This document shows, piece by piece, positions 1 through 6,518 of a stretch of 8,930 bases of DNA. Under the pieces are notes generated by a model. The model was not told the origin of the DNA, made no database searches, and saw only the letters and a list, made by a program, of their open reading frames with translations. How positions within the stretch are numbered: the stretch's first letter is position 1; each line of letters starts with the position of its first letter. The DNA comes from JAWLBW01 sp041687475 (lineage in GTDB: Bacteria > J088 > JAWLBW01). The stretch covers positions 1 to 8,930 of the forward strand of contig JAWLBW010000190.1 in the NCBI GenBank assembly GCA_041687475.1, given 5' to 3'. The position numbers and the translations under genes are program-made.

Positions 1-33
1 CGTAACACTACGTTGATCATCCGGAAGAAGTAA
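1..33 (+). CDS. rplC: 3' end of ribosomal protein L3 gene (partial)
   Basis: Only the last ten codons and a TAA stop are in the window, reading RNTTLIIRKK. L3 binds near the start of 23S rRNA domain VI and helps nucleate large-subunit assembly. The call rests on position: rplC is the gene directly before rplD in the S10 operon of most bacteria, and a short basic tail with hydrophobic beta residues suits the end of an L3 protein. The stop lies 11 nt before the rplD start, and the rplD SD sequence begins just after it. Ten residues alone would not identify the family, so the identity is inferred from gene order. Confidence 0.65.
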   Translation, partial: RNTTLIIRKK

Positions 34-44
34 CGGAGACCGAA

Positions 45-668
45 ATGCCCGTTGTAGACGTTTTTAATATAAAGAAAGAAAAGGTGGGCACCGTAGAGCT
101 GCGCGACGAAGTCTTCGCGGCTCCGGTCCGGCGCCACCTGCTGCACACCGCGGTGGTGTGGCAGCTTGAAAAGCGGCGGCAGGGTACCCGCAAGACCAAG
201 GGTCGCTCCGAAGTCGCCGGCGGCGGCAAGAAGCCCTGGCGTCAGAAGGGAACCGGTCGAGCCCGTCAGGGTTCGATTCGCTCTCCGCAGTGGCGTCACG
301 GTGGTGTCGTCTTCGGCCCCGCTCCGTACGACTATGAACCGAAGCTGCCCCGGCGTGTTCGCCGCGCGGCCCTCGCTTCGGCCCTGAGCTCGAAGGTCAA
401 GGACGGTCGGCTTGTCATCGTCGATGATTTCGCCCTCGCAGCGGCGAAGACCAAGGAAGCGGCGAGCATTCTCAAGGTGCTCGAGGCTCCCGACGCGCTC
501 ATCGTTACCGGTGAGAAGGTCGACGCAGTCGAACGCGCCGTACGCAACCTGCCCGATGCCAAGGTTCTGCGTTCCGAAGGCCTGAACGTCTATGACGTGC
601 TGCACTACGACACGCTGATTCTTACTCGCGATGCCGTCGATCGCATTCACAAGGGGTTCGGCGCATGA
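45..668 (+). CDS. rplD: 50S ribosomal protein L4
   Basis: L4 binds 23S rRNA domain I early in assembly and sends a long loop into the peptide exit tunnel. The 207-residue length is normal for bacteria. The tunnel loop is clear at about residues 45-90, rich in Gly, Arg and Lys, with the family core WRQKGTGRARQG near 65-76 followed by SPQWRHGG. The C-terminal half is the alpha/beta domain, ending in the typical LNVYDVLHYDTLILT region. The ATG start has GGAG at 35-38, 6 nt upstream. In E. coli, L4 also represses its own S10 operon through the leader before rpsJ and binds RNase E; the leader lies outside this window, so nothing about autoregulation can be seen here. The stop overlaps the rplW start. 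Confidence 0.98.
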   Translation: MPVVDVFNIKKEKVGTVELRDEVFAAPVRRHLLHTAVVWQLEKRRQGTRKTKGRSEVAGGGKKPWRQKGTGRARQGSIRSPQWRHGGVVFGPAPYDYEPKLPRRVRRAALASALSSKVKDGRLVIVDDFALAAAKTKEAASILKVLEAPDALIVTGEKVDAVERAVRNLPDAKVLRSEGLNVYDVLHYDTLILTRDAVDRIHKGFGA

Positions 669-949
669 ACATTTATGAAGTCATCAAGCGACCGCTCGTG
701 ACCGAAAAGGTCGTGACCGACCAGGCCCTGACCAACACCGTGGCCTTTGAAGTCGACACGCGGGCGAACAAGCTGCAGATCAAGAAGGCAGTCGAAGATG
801 CCTGGAAGGTCAATGTGACCGACGTGCGCACCATGGTCGTGCGCGGCAAGACCAAGCGATTCGGCTCGATGCTCGGGAAACGTAAGAACTGGAAGAAGGC
901 TTACGTGACCCTGAAGGAAGGCGATAAAATCGATCTCTTCACCGCCTGA
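665..949 (+). CDS. rplW: 50S ribosomal protein L23
   Basis: L23 sits at the mouth of the exit tunnel and is the docking site for trigger factor and the signal recognition particle. The 94-residue protein begins MNIYEVIKRPLVTEK; Glu14 in VTEK aligns with E. coli Glu18, the residue needed for trigger factor binding. The C-terminal part has the conserved VVRGKTKRFG...GKRKNWKKAYVTL signature (about 58-82), with the tip-loop residues that reach into the tunnel wall. The ATG overlaps the rplD stop as ATGA, with AAGGGG at 651-656, 8 nt upstream. That arrangement suggests translational coupling to L4. The stop codon TGA lies exactly in the loop of a short GC hairpin (942-954). Confidence 0.98.
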   Translation: MNIYEVIKRPLVTEKVVTDQALTNTVAFEVDTRANKLQIKKAVEDAWKVNVTDVRTMVVRGKTKRFGSMLGKRKNWKKAYVTLKEGDKIDLFTA

Positions 950-954
950 GGCGG
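942..954 (+). promoter_or_regulatory. Short GC hairpin around the rplW stop codon
   Basis: CCGCC (942-946) is perfectly complementary to GGCGG (950-954), and the three loop bases are the rplW stop codon TGA. The stem is only 5 bp but all G-C. No T-run follows, so it does not look like an intrinsic terminator. Any role, such as slowing termination or protecting mRNA ends, is inference. Confidence 0.4.
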
Positions 955-965
955 AAGAGAGCGCA

Positions 966-979
966 TCTCCGAAGGGAGA
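966..979 (+). promoter_or_regulatory. Hairpin that can mask the rplB ribosome binding site
   Basis: TCTCC (966-970) pairs with GGAGA (975-979) across the 4-nt loop GAAG. The right arm and loop contain the only good SD sequence for rplB (AAGGGAG, 972-978, 9 nt before the ATG). If it folds, it would hide that site. The stem is only 5 bp, so it would be marginal alone and might act in combination with the stem just upstream at 942-954. Confidence 0.4.
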
Positions 980-987
980 CCAGGCTT

Positions 988-1815
988 ATGGGTATCAAAC
1001 GTTACAATCCGACTTCGCCGGCGCGCCGTTACTTCGAATCCTCGACGTTCGAAGAGATTACGAAAGATCGCCCGGAGAAGAGCCTGCTCGCGAAGAACCA
1101 CCGCAAGCAGGGCCACAACAATCTCGGTCGCATTACGAGCCGATTCCGCGGCGGCGGTCACAAGCGCCGGTATCGTATCATCGACTTCCGTCGTGACAAG
1201 TACGACATTCCGGCGAAGGTCTCGGCCATCGAATACGATCCGAACCGCACCGCGCGTATTGCCCTGCTCACGTACGCAGACGGCGAAAAGCGTTACATTC
1301 TGGCCCCCGTCGGCCTGAAGGTGGGCGACGCCGTTCTCGCGTCGCGCGTCGAAGCCGATATTCGACCGGGCAATGCACTGCCGCTGTCGAAGATCCCGGC
1401 CGGTACGTTGGTTCACAATGTCGAGCTCAAGGCCAACGGCGGCGGGCAGCTCGGCCGTGCCGCCGGCGCCCAGATTCAGCTGCTCGGCAAGGAAACCGAA
1501 TACTGCACGCTGAAAATGCCCTCGGGTGAAACCCGTCGCGTTCGCAGCGAGTGCATGGCCACCATCGGCCAGGTCGGTAATCTCGATCACATGAACATCT
1601 CGATGGGCAAGGCGGGCCGCACCCGTTGGCTCGGTCGCCGCCCCCATAACCGAGGCGTTTCGATGAACCCGGTCGATCACCCCCACGGCGGTGGTGAAGG
1701 CAAGACCAGCGGTGGCCGTCACCCGACGTCGCCGTGGGGTCTGGTCAAGGGCAAGAAGACGCGCAGCAACGCGCGTACCGATACGTTCATCGTCAAACGT
1801 CGCAGCAAGAAGTAA
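988..1815 (+). CDS. rplB: 50S ribosomal protein L2
   Basis: L2 is one of the largest and most conserved large-subunit proteins. It is needed for subunit association, tRNA binding and peptidyl transferase function. The 275 residues match the family length. Visible landmarks are the N-terminal TPSP-like segment and FEEITK, the GGGHKRRYRIIDFRR stretch (about 55-69), the central OB-fold and SH3-like RNA-binding region with AIEYDPNRTARIALL, and the C-terminal NPVDHPHGGGEG block. In that block H231 or H233 corresponds to the catalytically important E. coli His229. The basic tail ends VKRRSKK. The ATG at 988 gives the family-standard MGIKRYNPTSP start. Mild oddities are His43 and Phe53 in the otherwise highly conserved GRNN...RH stretch. 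rpsS follows after 8 nt. Confidence 0.98.
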   Translation: MGIKRYNPTSPARRYFESSTFEEITKDRPEKSLLAKNHRKQGHNNLGRITSRFRGGGHKRRYRIIDFRRDKYDIPAKVSAIEYDPNRTARIALLTYADGEKRYILAPVGLKVGDAVLASRVEADIRPGNALPLSKIPAGTLVHNVELKANGGGQLGRAAGAQIQLLGKETEYCTLKMPSGETRRVRSECMATIGQVGNLDHMNISMGKAGRTRWLGRRPHNRGVSMNPVDHPHGGGEGKTSGGRHPTSPWGLVKGKKTRSNARTDTFIVKRRSKK

Positions 1816-1823
1816 GGTAGGCC

Positions 1824-2105
1824 ATGGCGCGTTCGATTAGTAAAGGTCCGTATATTCAGGACAGCCTTGTTCGCAAGGTCGACAAGGCGATTGCCACCAA
1901 GGATCGCCGGGTCATCAAGACCTGGAGCCGGCGCTCGGTCATCAGCCCCGACATGATCGGCCTGACCTTCGCCGTACACAACGGCAACAAGTTCATTCCC
2001 GTTTACGTGACGGAGAACCTGGTCGGCCACAAGCTCGGCGAATTTGCCCCCACTCGTACCTACTATGGTCACGGCGCCGATAAGAAGGCGAAGGGCAGAA
2101 GGTAA
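1824..2105 (+). CDS. rpsS: 30S ribosomal protein S19
   Basis: S19 lies in the head of the small subunit, pairs with S13, and contacts the large subunit and A-site tRNA. The 93-residue protein opens with MARSISKGPYIQ (residue 2 onward matches the family's RS-KKGP-type start). It then shows IKTWSRRSVI, the core AVHNGNKFIPVYVTENLVGHKLGEF (about 51-75) and APTRTY, the diagnostic C-terminal block. A flexible basic tail ends the protein, as usual. The ATG has only a weak SD (AAGG within 1813-1820) and sits 8 nt after rplB, so translation is probably coupled to L2. Together with rplV it follows the invariant S10-operon order. Confidence 0.98.
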   Translation: MARSISKGPYIQDSLVRKVDKAIATKDRRVIKTWSRRSVISPDMIGLTFAVHNGNKFIPVYVTENLVGHKLGEFAPTRTYYGHGADKKAKGRR

Positions 2106-2114
2106 GGAGTTCGT

Positions 2115-2441
2115 ATGAAAGCGAAAGCCCGTTTCATTCGCATCGCACCGCGTAAGGTGCGCCTGGTCGTCGACCTGGTTCGCGGCAAGAAGGTCGAAGA
2201 TGCGATCACTACGCTCGCCTTCACCCAGAAGCGCGCGGCGCCGGTCGTCAAGGCTCTCATCGAGAGCGCGGTCGCAAATGCGAACCAGCAGGGTGGCATT
2301 GACATCGATAACCTCTATGTCAGCCACATCACGGTAGACGGCGGCCCGGCGCTCAAGCGTTTCCGTCCGGCTCCACAAGGCCGTGCGCATCCGTTCAAGA
2401 AGCGTACGAGTCATATCAACGTTGAACTGGCAGAGAAATAA
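2115..2441 (+). CDS. rplV: 50S ribosomal protein L22
   Basis: L22 touches all six domains of 23S rRNA and, with L4, forms the constriction of the peptide exit tunnel. The 108-residue sequence has the family start region FIRIAPRKVRLVVDLVRGK (7-25). The helical core is about 26-60, and the long beta hairpin is about 72-100, with its basic tip RFRPAPQGRAHPFKKR that extends into the tunnel; macrolide-resistance changes in other bacteria map there. No insertion or deletion in the tip is evident. AAGGAG at 2104-2109 overlaps the rpsS stop and is 5 nt before the ATG, a strong binding site. rpsC follows after 13 nt. Confidence 0.98.
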   Translation: MKAKARFIRIAPRKVRLVVDLVRGKKVEDAITTLAFTQKRAAPVVKALIESAVANANQQGGIDIDNLYVSHITVDGGPALKRFRPAPQGRAHPFKKRTSHINVELAEK

Positions 2442-2454
2442 GTCGGAGGAATGA

Positions 2455-3117
2455 ATGGGACAGAAAACCCATCCCAAAGGCTTCAGGCTTGGCGTGACCA
2501 AGACGTGGGATTCGCGTTGGTATGCCGATAAGGATTTCGCGCGCTTCCTGCACGAAGACCTCAAGGTGCGCGCCTTCGTCAAGAAGCGTCTTTTTCACAC
2601 CGGTGTTTCGAATATCGACATCGAGCGGCTGGCCGACAAGGAAATCCGTCTGACGATCTTCACGGCCCGCCCGGGCCTGGTCATCGGCAAGAAGGGCTCC
2701 GACGTCGACGCGCTCAAGTCCGAGCTCGAAAAGATGACCGGTCGCGCCGTGCGCCTGAACATCAAGGAAGTGCGCAAGCCCGAAGCCAACGCGCAGCTTG
2801 TGGCTGAAAACGTGGCCCTGCAGCTCGAAAAGCGTATCGCTTTCCGCCGCGCCATGAAGAAGTCGGTCCAGAGCGCTCTGAAGATGGGCGTCGAGGGCAT
2901 CAAGATCATGTGCGCCGGACGTCTGGCAGGTGCCGAAATCGCCCGTACCGAGTGGTACCGCGAAGGCCGTGTGCCCCTGCACACGCTGCGTGCCGACATC
3001 GACTACGGTTTTGCCGAAGCCCGTACCACCTACGGCGTCATCGGCGTGAAAGTCTGGGTTTACAGCGGCGAAGTCTTCGGTAAGGAGAATCCCGCCGAAC
3101 GTGCCAAGGAGCGTTAA
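2455..3117 (+). CDS. rpsC: 30S ribosomal protein S3
   Basis: S3 lines the mRNA entry channel on the small-subunit head. With S4 and S5 it gives the ribosome its mRNA helicase activity. The 220 residues begin with the near-universal MGQKTHP, which fixes the ATG at 2455. An ATG 4 nt earlier (2451) is out of frame. The KH domain has the loop VIGKKG (76-81). Arg131, Arg132 and Lys135 match by position and context (FRRAMK) the E. coli residues implicated in helicase action. The C-terminal domain contains the GRLAGAEIARTEWY signature (155-168) and the PLHTLRADIDYG motif. The SD GGAGGA at 2445-2450 is only 4 nt from the start, slightly close. The basic tail is of ordinary length. Confidence 0.98.
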   Translation: MGQKTHPKGFRLGVTKTWDSRWYADKDFARFLHEDLKVRAFVKKRLFHTGVSNIDIERLADKEIRLTIFTARPGLVIGKKGSDVDALKSELEKMTGRAVRLNIKEVRKPEANAQLVAENVALQLEKRIAFRRAMKKSVQSALKMGVEGIKIMCAGRLAGAEIARTEWYREGRVPLHTLRADIDYGFAEARTTYGVIGVKVWVYSGEVFGKENPAERAKER

Positions 3118-3119
3118 CC

Positions 3120-3535
<416 letters not shown>

Positions 3536-3539
<4 letters not shown>

Positions 3540-3736
3540 AAGCCCAGGAACTGCGCGAACTCAGCCTGGAAGACCTCCAGGCGCGTGAGAAGGAACTGCG
3601 TGAGGAAATCTTCCACTCGCGTATGAAGCTCTTCAGCGGCGAACTCGAAAACTCGAGCAAGGTGCGCTACGACCGTCGCGACCTCGCCCGCTTGAAGACC
3701 ATTATTGCCGAACGCACCAAGGCCGAGGCGAAGTGA
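3536..3736 (+). CDS. rpmC: 50S ribosomal protein L29
   Basis: L29 is a small two-helix protein beside L23 at the tunnel exit. It contributes to the surface where trigger factor and SRP dock. The 66-residue sequence starts MKAQELRELSLEDL and continues through two charged helices (about 9-36 and 41-62) with the family pattern LEDLQAREKELREEIFHSRMKL. It ends with RDLARLKTIIAER. The ATG overlaps the rplP stop as ATGA and is preceded by GAGGAGG at 3522-3528, 7 nt upstream, one of the best binding sites in the window. This points to efficient, coupled expression with L16. Confidence 0.97.
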
Positions 3737-3738
3737 AT

Positions 3739-3996
3739 ATGGAAAAGCAGAAGCGCAAGAAGGAACTTCAGGGCGTCGTCGTCAGCGACAAGATGGACAA
3801 GACCGTAGTCGTCCGTGTCGAGCGTCGCTTCCGTCACCCTGTATACAAGAAGTTCGTCCGCAGCACGAAGACCTATAAGGCGCACGATGAGGCCAACGAC
3901 GCCCGGGTGGGTGATACCGTCCTGCTCATCGAAAGCCGTCCGCTCAGCCGCAACAAGCGCTGGGCAGTCCGAAAGATTGTCGAGCGCGCCGTCTGA
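3739..3996 (+). CDS. rpsQ: 30S ribosomal protein S17
   Basis: S17 is a primary 16S rRNA binding protein with an OB fold in the lower body of the small subunit. The motif order is standard: GVVVSDKMDKTVVVRVERRF, HPVYKKFVRSTKTYKAHDE, then GDTVLLIESRPLSRNKRW and KIVERAV at the end. Two starts are possible. ATG at 3739 gives 85 residues (MEKQKRKK), with GAGG (3725-3728) 10 nt upstream, and is favoured. GTG at 3733 gives 87 residues and a GTGA overlap with the rpmC stop, but puts GAGG only 4 nt away. Either way the gene is nearly contiguous with rpmC. It is normally the last gene of the S10 operon in E. coli-like layouts. Confidence 0.96.
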   Translation: MEKQKRKKELQGVVVSDKMDKTVVVRVERRFRHPVYKKFVRSTKTYKAHDEANDARVGDTVLLIESRPLSRNKRWAVRKIVERAV

Positions 3997-4013
3997 TTTC
4001 CCTTGAGGGGAAA
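3997..4013 (+). promoter_or_regulatory. Hairpin right after rpsQ at the S10/spc boundary
   Basis: TTTCCC (3997-4002) and GGGAAA (4008-4013) are perfect complements around the loop TTGAG. The repeat begins at the base after the rpsQ stop codon. No U-run follows, so it is not a canonical terminator, and transcription probably continues into rplN. In E. coli this junction holds the spc promoter. Here I see no convincing -35/-10 pair in the 48-nt gap. The stem may be an mRNA processing or stabilising element, which is inference. Confidence 0.45.
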
Positions 4014-4044
4014 CGCCGGCCGACGCCGCTTGTGGAGTTGAGTC

Positions 4045-4413
4045 ATGATTCAGCAGGAAACCATTCTCGACGTAGCCGATAACTCGGGCGCCCGTAAGCT
4101 GCGGTGCATCAAGGTCCTCGGTGGTACGCGTAAAAAGTATGCCAGCCTTGGCGACGTCATCGTCGTTTCGGTTCGCGAGGCCATTCCGCAGTCGAAGGTG
4201 AAGAAGGGTGACATCATGCGCGCGGTAATCGTGCGCACGGCCAAGGAAGTCGGCCGCGCCGACGGTTCCTACATCCGCTTCGATGTGAACTCGGCCGTTC
4301 TGGTTAACAAGGACGGCGAGCCGATCGGTACCCGTATCTTCGGCCCCGTGGCACGCGAATTGCGGGCCAGAAACTTCATGAAAATTGTTTCGTTGGCTCC
4401 CGAAGTGCTGTAA
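4045..4413 (+). CDS. rplN: 50S ribosomal protein L14
   Basis: L14 is a beta-barrel protein that forms an intersubunit bridge with 16S rRNA helix 14 and, in many bacteria, binds the silencing factor RsfS. It has 122 residues, exactly the usual length, and begins MIQQETILDVADNSGARKL. Further landmarks are CIKVLGGTRKKYA, the GDVIVVSVREAIP strand, VKKGDIMRAVIVRT, and the C-terminal GTRIFGPVARELR...MKIVSLAPEVL block. GGAG at 4034-4037 lies 7 nt before the ATG. This is the first gene of the spc group. The 48-nt gap before it is one of the few wider spacings in the window and contains a hairpin. Confidence 0.98.
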   Translation: MIQQETILDVADNSGARKLRCIKVLGGTRKKYASLGDVIVVSVREAIPQSKVKKGDIMRAVIVRTAKEVGRADGSYIRFDVNSAVLVNKDGEPIGTRIFGPVARELRARNFMKIVSLAPEVL

Positions 4414-4445
4414 GGCAACCGAGAGCTTGAGGACAGAGAAACACT

Positions 4446-4766
4446 ATGTACATCCGCAAGAACGACGAAGTTGTCGTCATTTCGGGTAAGTCGAAAGGCC
4501 AGCGCGGCAAGGTTCTGCGCGTGCTGCGCGACAAGGACCGGGTTCTGGTCGAAAAGGTGAACCTGGTCAAGCGCCACCAGCGCCCGACCCAGACCAACCC
4601 GACCGGCGGCATCGTGACGAAGGAAGCCCCGATCCACGTCTCGAACGTGAACCTCTACTGCGCCAAGTGCGAGGGCCCGAGCCGTATCGGCCACAAGAAC
4701 CTGGACGACGGCACCACGGTCCGGGTGTGCAAGAAGTGCGGTGAACACCTGGAGGCGAAAGACTAA
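4446..4766 (+). CDS. rplX: 50S ribosomal protein L24, zinc-ribbon form
   Basis: L24 is an assembly initiator that binds the 5' part of 23S rRNA and sits near the tunnel exit. The KOW motif is visible at about residues 3-30 (VVVISGKSKGQRGKVLRV). It is followed by KVNLVKRHQRPTQTNPTGGIVTKEAPIHVSNV, a very conserved stretch. The tail carries two CxxC pairs, C72/C75 (CAKC) and C95/C98 (CKKC), which together form a likely zinc site; E. coli L24 lacks this. The length of 106 residues fits the cysteine-containing subgroup. TGAGGA at 4429-4433 is rather far (12 nt) from the ATG. The 32-nt gap after rplN shows no stem. rplE starts 3 nt after the stop. Confidence 0.97.
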   Translation: MYIRKNDEVVVISGKSKGQRGKVLRVLRDKDRVLVEKVNLVKRHQRPTQTNPTGGIVTKEAPIHVSNVNLYCAKCEGPSRIGHKNLDDGTTVRVCKKCGEHLEAKD

Positions 4767-4769
4767 GCT

Positions 4770-5336
4770 ATGGCCGACGTCACTCTGAAAAAGCAATACG
4801 ACTCGGCGGTCATTCCGGCCCTGCAGAAGGAGTTCGCCTATGCGAACCCGAACCAGGTGCCCCGCGTCGAGAAAGTCATCGTGAACATGGGCCTCGGCGA
4901 GGCCGTGCAGAATGTGAAGCTTATCGAATCGGCGGTCGATCAGCTCGGTCTCATTACCGGTCAGCGTCCGGTCGTGACCCGCGCCCGCAAGAGCGTGGCT
5001 TCCTTCAAGCTGCGCGAAGGCATGCCCATCGGGGTCATGGTTACCCTGCGTCGCCAGCGCATGTATGAATTCATGGAGCGCCTCTTCAACGTTGCCCTGG
5101 CCCGCGTGAAGGACTTCCGCGGTGTGAGCCCGAAGGCGTTCGACGGAAAGGGCAATTACACCCTGGGCGTGAAGGAACAGATTATCTTTCCCGAGATCGA
5201 TTACGACAAGATCGAAAAGATCAAGGGTATGAACATCACCTTCGTAACGACCGCCCGTACCGACGAAGAAGCCCGCGCGTTGCTCGCGCAACTGGGTATG
5301 CCGTTCCGTGACTACGGAACCAAGGAAGAGGGTTGA
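4770..5336 (+). CDS. rplE: 50S ribosomal protein L5
   Basis: L5 binds 5S rRNA in the central protuberance and contacts P-site tRNA and S13 across the subunit interface. The 188-residue sequence is a little longer than the E. coli protein (179). Family motifs run in order: PRVEKVIVNMGLGEA (31-45), TGQRPVVTRARKSVASFKLREGMPIG (63-88), the P-site loop region with VTLRRQRMYEFMERL, then DFRGVSPKAFDGKGNYTLGVKEQIIFPEIDYDK (115-147). A GMNITFVTTARTDEEARALL segment follows. In E. coli, S8 represses spc expression by binding mRNA near the rplE start; the 3-nt gap here leaves no room for a separate site and I could not identify one. GGAGG at 4751-4755 lies within rplX, 14 nt upstream. The gene ends in tandem stops, TGA TAA. 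Confidence 0.98.
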   Translation: MADVTLKKQYDSAVIPALQKEFAYANPNQVPRVEKVIVNMGLGEAVQNVKLIESAVDQLGLITGQRPVVTRARKSVASFKLREGMPIGVMVTLRRQRMYEFMERLFNVALARVKDFRGVSPKAFDGKGNYTLGVKEQIIFPEIDYDKIEKIKGMNITFVTTARTDEEARALLAQLGMPFRDYGTKEEG

Positions 5337-5340
5337 TAAG

Positions 5341-5526
5341 ATGGCCAAGACTTCGAAAATCGTCAAGCAGAGCAAGAAGCCGAAGTTTCAGGTTCGGCAG
5401 CATAACCGGTGCCAGCGGTGCGGTCGGCCGCGCGCCTACTACCGGAAGTTCGCTCTCTGCCGGCTTTGCCTGCGCCAGTTGGCGCTCGACGGCAAAATTC
5501 CCGGCGTGGTGAAGTCGAGCTGGTAA
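5341..5526 (+). CDS. rpsN: 30S ribosomal protein S14, short zinc-binding type
   Basis: S14 completes the small-subunit head beside S3, S10 and S19. The protein is 61 residues, the length of the short zinc form (often called rpsZ or S14 type Z), against about 100 for the zinc-free form. Two cysteine pairs are clear: C24/C27 in CQRC and C40/C43 in CRLC. The diagnostic C-terminus LRQLALDGKIPGVVKSSW is present. The ATG at 5341 gives the family start MAKTS. The open frame continues upstream to a GTG at 5308 inside rplE, but those residues are not S14-like. A purine-rich AAGGAAGAGG (5321-5330) serves as SD. rpsH follows after 40 nt with no evident structure. Confidence 0.97.
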   Translation: MAKTSKIVKQSKKPKFQVRQHNRCQRCGRPRAYYRKFALCRLCLRQLALDGKIPGVVKSSW

Positions 5527-5566
5527 GACGCCGTACACGCATTTGCCTTAAGAGGAAAAACCGATT

Positions 5567-5965
5567 ATGATGACCGATCCTATTTCCGATATGCTGACGC
5601 GTATTCGTAACGCGGCCCGCGTTCGCCATGCGAGCGTGAACGTGCCGCATTCGAATCTGAAAGTCGGCATTCTCGAAGTGCTCAAGAAGGAAGGTTACAT
5701 CGAAGATTTCAACGTCACCAAGGAAGGCGTGAAGGCCAACATTACGGTCTTCCTGCGCTATGATCCTGCGACGCGGGAATCTTCCATTGCGGGTATCGAG
5801 CGGGTCTCGTCGCCCGGTCGCCGTGTTCACGTTCCCACCGACGAAGTGCCCAGCGTTCTTTCAGGCCTCGGCGTGAGTGTTCTCTCGACCTCGAAAGGCC
5901 TCATGACCGACAAGGAAGCACGCTCGCAGAAAGTCGGCGGTGAAGTCATTCTGAAGGTTTGGTGA
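5567..5965 (+). CDS. rpsH: 30S ribosomal protein S8
   Basis: S8 is a primary 16S rRNA binder that organises the central domain. In E. coli it also represses the spc operon by binding its own mRNA. The 132-residue sequence opens MMTDPISDMLTRIRNA, then has the N-terminal domain to about residue 65. The RNA-binding C-terminal half holds SSPGRRVHVPTDEVP and the signature STSKGLMTDKEAR (107-119) with VGGEVILKVW at the end. Start: ATG 5567 has AAGAGGA (5550-5556) 10 nt away, and the adjacent in-frame ATG at 5570 is an equally plausible start one residue shorter. rplF begins 5 nt after the stop. Confidence 0.98.
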   Translation: MMTDPISDMLTRIRNAARVRHASVNVPHSNLKVGILEVLKKEGYIEDFNVTKEGVKANITVFLRYDPATRESSIAGIERVSSPGRRVHVPTDEVPSVLSGLGVSVLSTSKGLMTDKEARSQKVGGEVILKVW

Positions 5966-5970
5966 GCGAT

Positions 5971-6510
5971 ATGTCGCGAATTGGAAAGCTACCGGTCAAG
6001 GTACCTGGCGGCGCCAAGGTCAGCATGCAGGGCCGCGAATTCCGCGCCGAAGGTCCGAAGGGCAAGCTTGCTCTGACGATTCCTGTCGAAATCGATGTCA
6101 AAATCGACGGCGACACCGTCAGCGTGACTCCCAACGGCGACACGCGCCGGCATCGTGCCTTTCACGGCCTTATGCGCACCCTTGTCAACAATACCGTCGT
6201 GGGCGTGTCCGAGGGTTTCAAGCGCGAGCTCGAAATCAACGGCGTCGGTTACCGTGCCGCTGTGCAGGGCGACGTGCTGAACCTGAACATGGGCTTCAGC
6301 CATCCGGTCGAGTTCAAGTTGCCCGCCGGCATCAAGGCCGAGGTCGAAAAACAGACCCGCATCATCATCACCGGCGCCGACAAGCAGGTGGTGGGCGAAA
6401 CGGCTGCGAAGATTCGCGCGGTGCGTCCGCCCGAACCCTACAAGGGCAAAGGCATCAAGTACGCCGAAGAGACCATTCAGCGCAAGGCCGGTAAAGCCGC
6501 CGGTCGTTGA
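5971..6510 (+). CDS. rplF: 50S ribosomal protein L6
   Basis: L6 lies near the sarcin-ricin loop and factor-binding site of the large subunit. The 179 residues contain two related alpha/beta domains, about 1-80 and 81-170. The start MSRIGKLPVKVP fixes the ATG at 5971; the frame stays open back to a TTG at 5959 inside rpsH, but those codons are not L6-like. The second domain shows LEINGVGYRA (87-96), GFSHPVEFKLPAGI, and the signature RPPEPYKGKGIKY (152-164). The SD is weak (GGTGAG, 5961-5966, or AAGG, 5954-5957), so coupling to rpsH 5 nt upstream is likely. An unusually long 107-nt gap follows. Confidence 0.98.
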   Translation: MSRIGKLPVKVPGGAKVSMQGREFRAEGPKGKLALTIPVEIDVKIDGDTVSVTPNGDTRRHRAFHGLMRTLVNNTVVGVSEGFKRELEINGVGYRAAVQGDVLNLNMGFSHPVEFKLPAGIKAEVEKQTRIIITGADKQVVGETAAKIRAVRPPEPYKGKGIKYAEETIQRKAGKAAGR

Positions 6511-6518
6511 TGTGATTC

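Noticed and set aside
901..1722. A 273-codon minus-strand open frame over rplW and rplB
   Set aside because: It is antisense to L2, which is certain; the translation is low in recognisable motifs and is explained by codon bias.
2451..2534. A short frame from ATG 2451 just before the rpsC start
   Set aside because: It is out of frame with S3, touches the SD directly, and ends after fewer than 30 codons; MGQKTHP at 2455 is the true start.
1719..2582. A 287-codon minus-strand open frame over rplB, rpsS, rplV and rpsC
   Set aside because: Same cause: it is a mirror of four conserved genes, with no plausible domain or binding site of its own.
4003..4031. A possible -35 (TTGAGG, 4003-4008) for an spc promoter
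   Set aside because: About 17 nt downstream there is only GC-rich sequence with no TATAAT-like element, and the bases also belong to a hairpin.
5308..5340. A longer S14 starting at GTG 5308 inside rplE
   Set aside because: The short zinc-type S14 family begins at the MAKTS methionine (5341), which also has a purine-rich SD.
4269..5375. A 368-codon open frame on the minus strand across rplN, rplX, rplE and rpsN
   Set aside because: It lies wholly opposite unmistakable ribosomal protein genes and its translation matches no family I recognise. GC-rich genes with G/C third positions commonly leave long open antisense frames.
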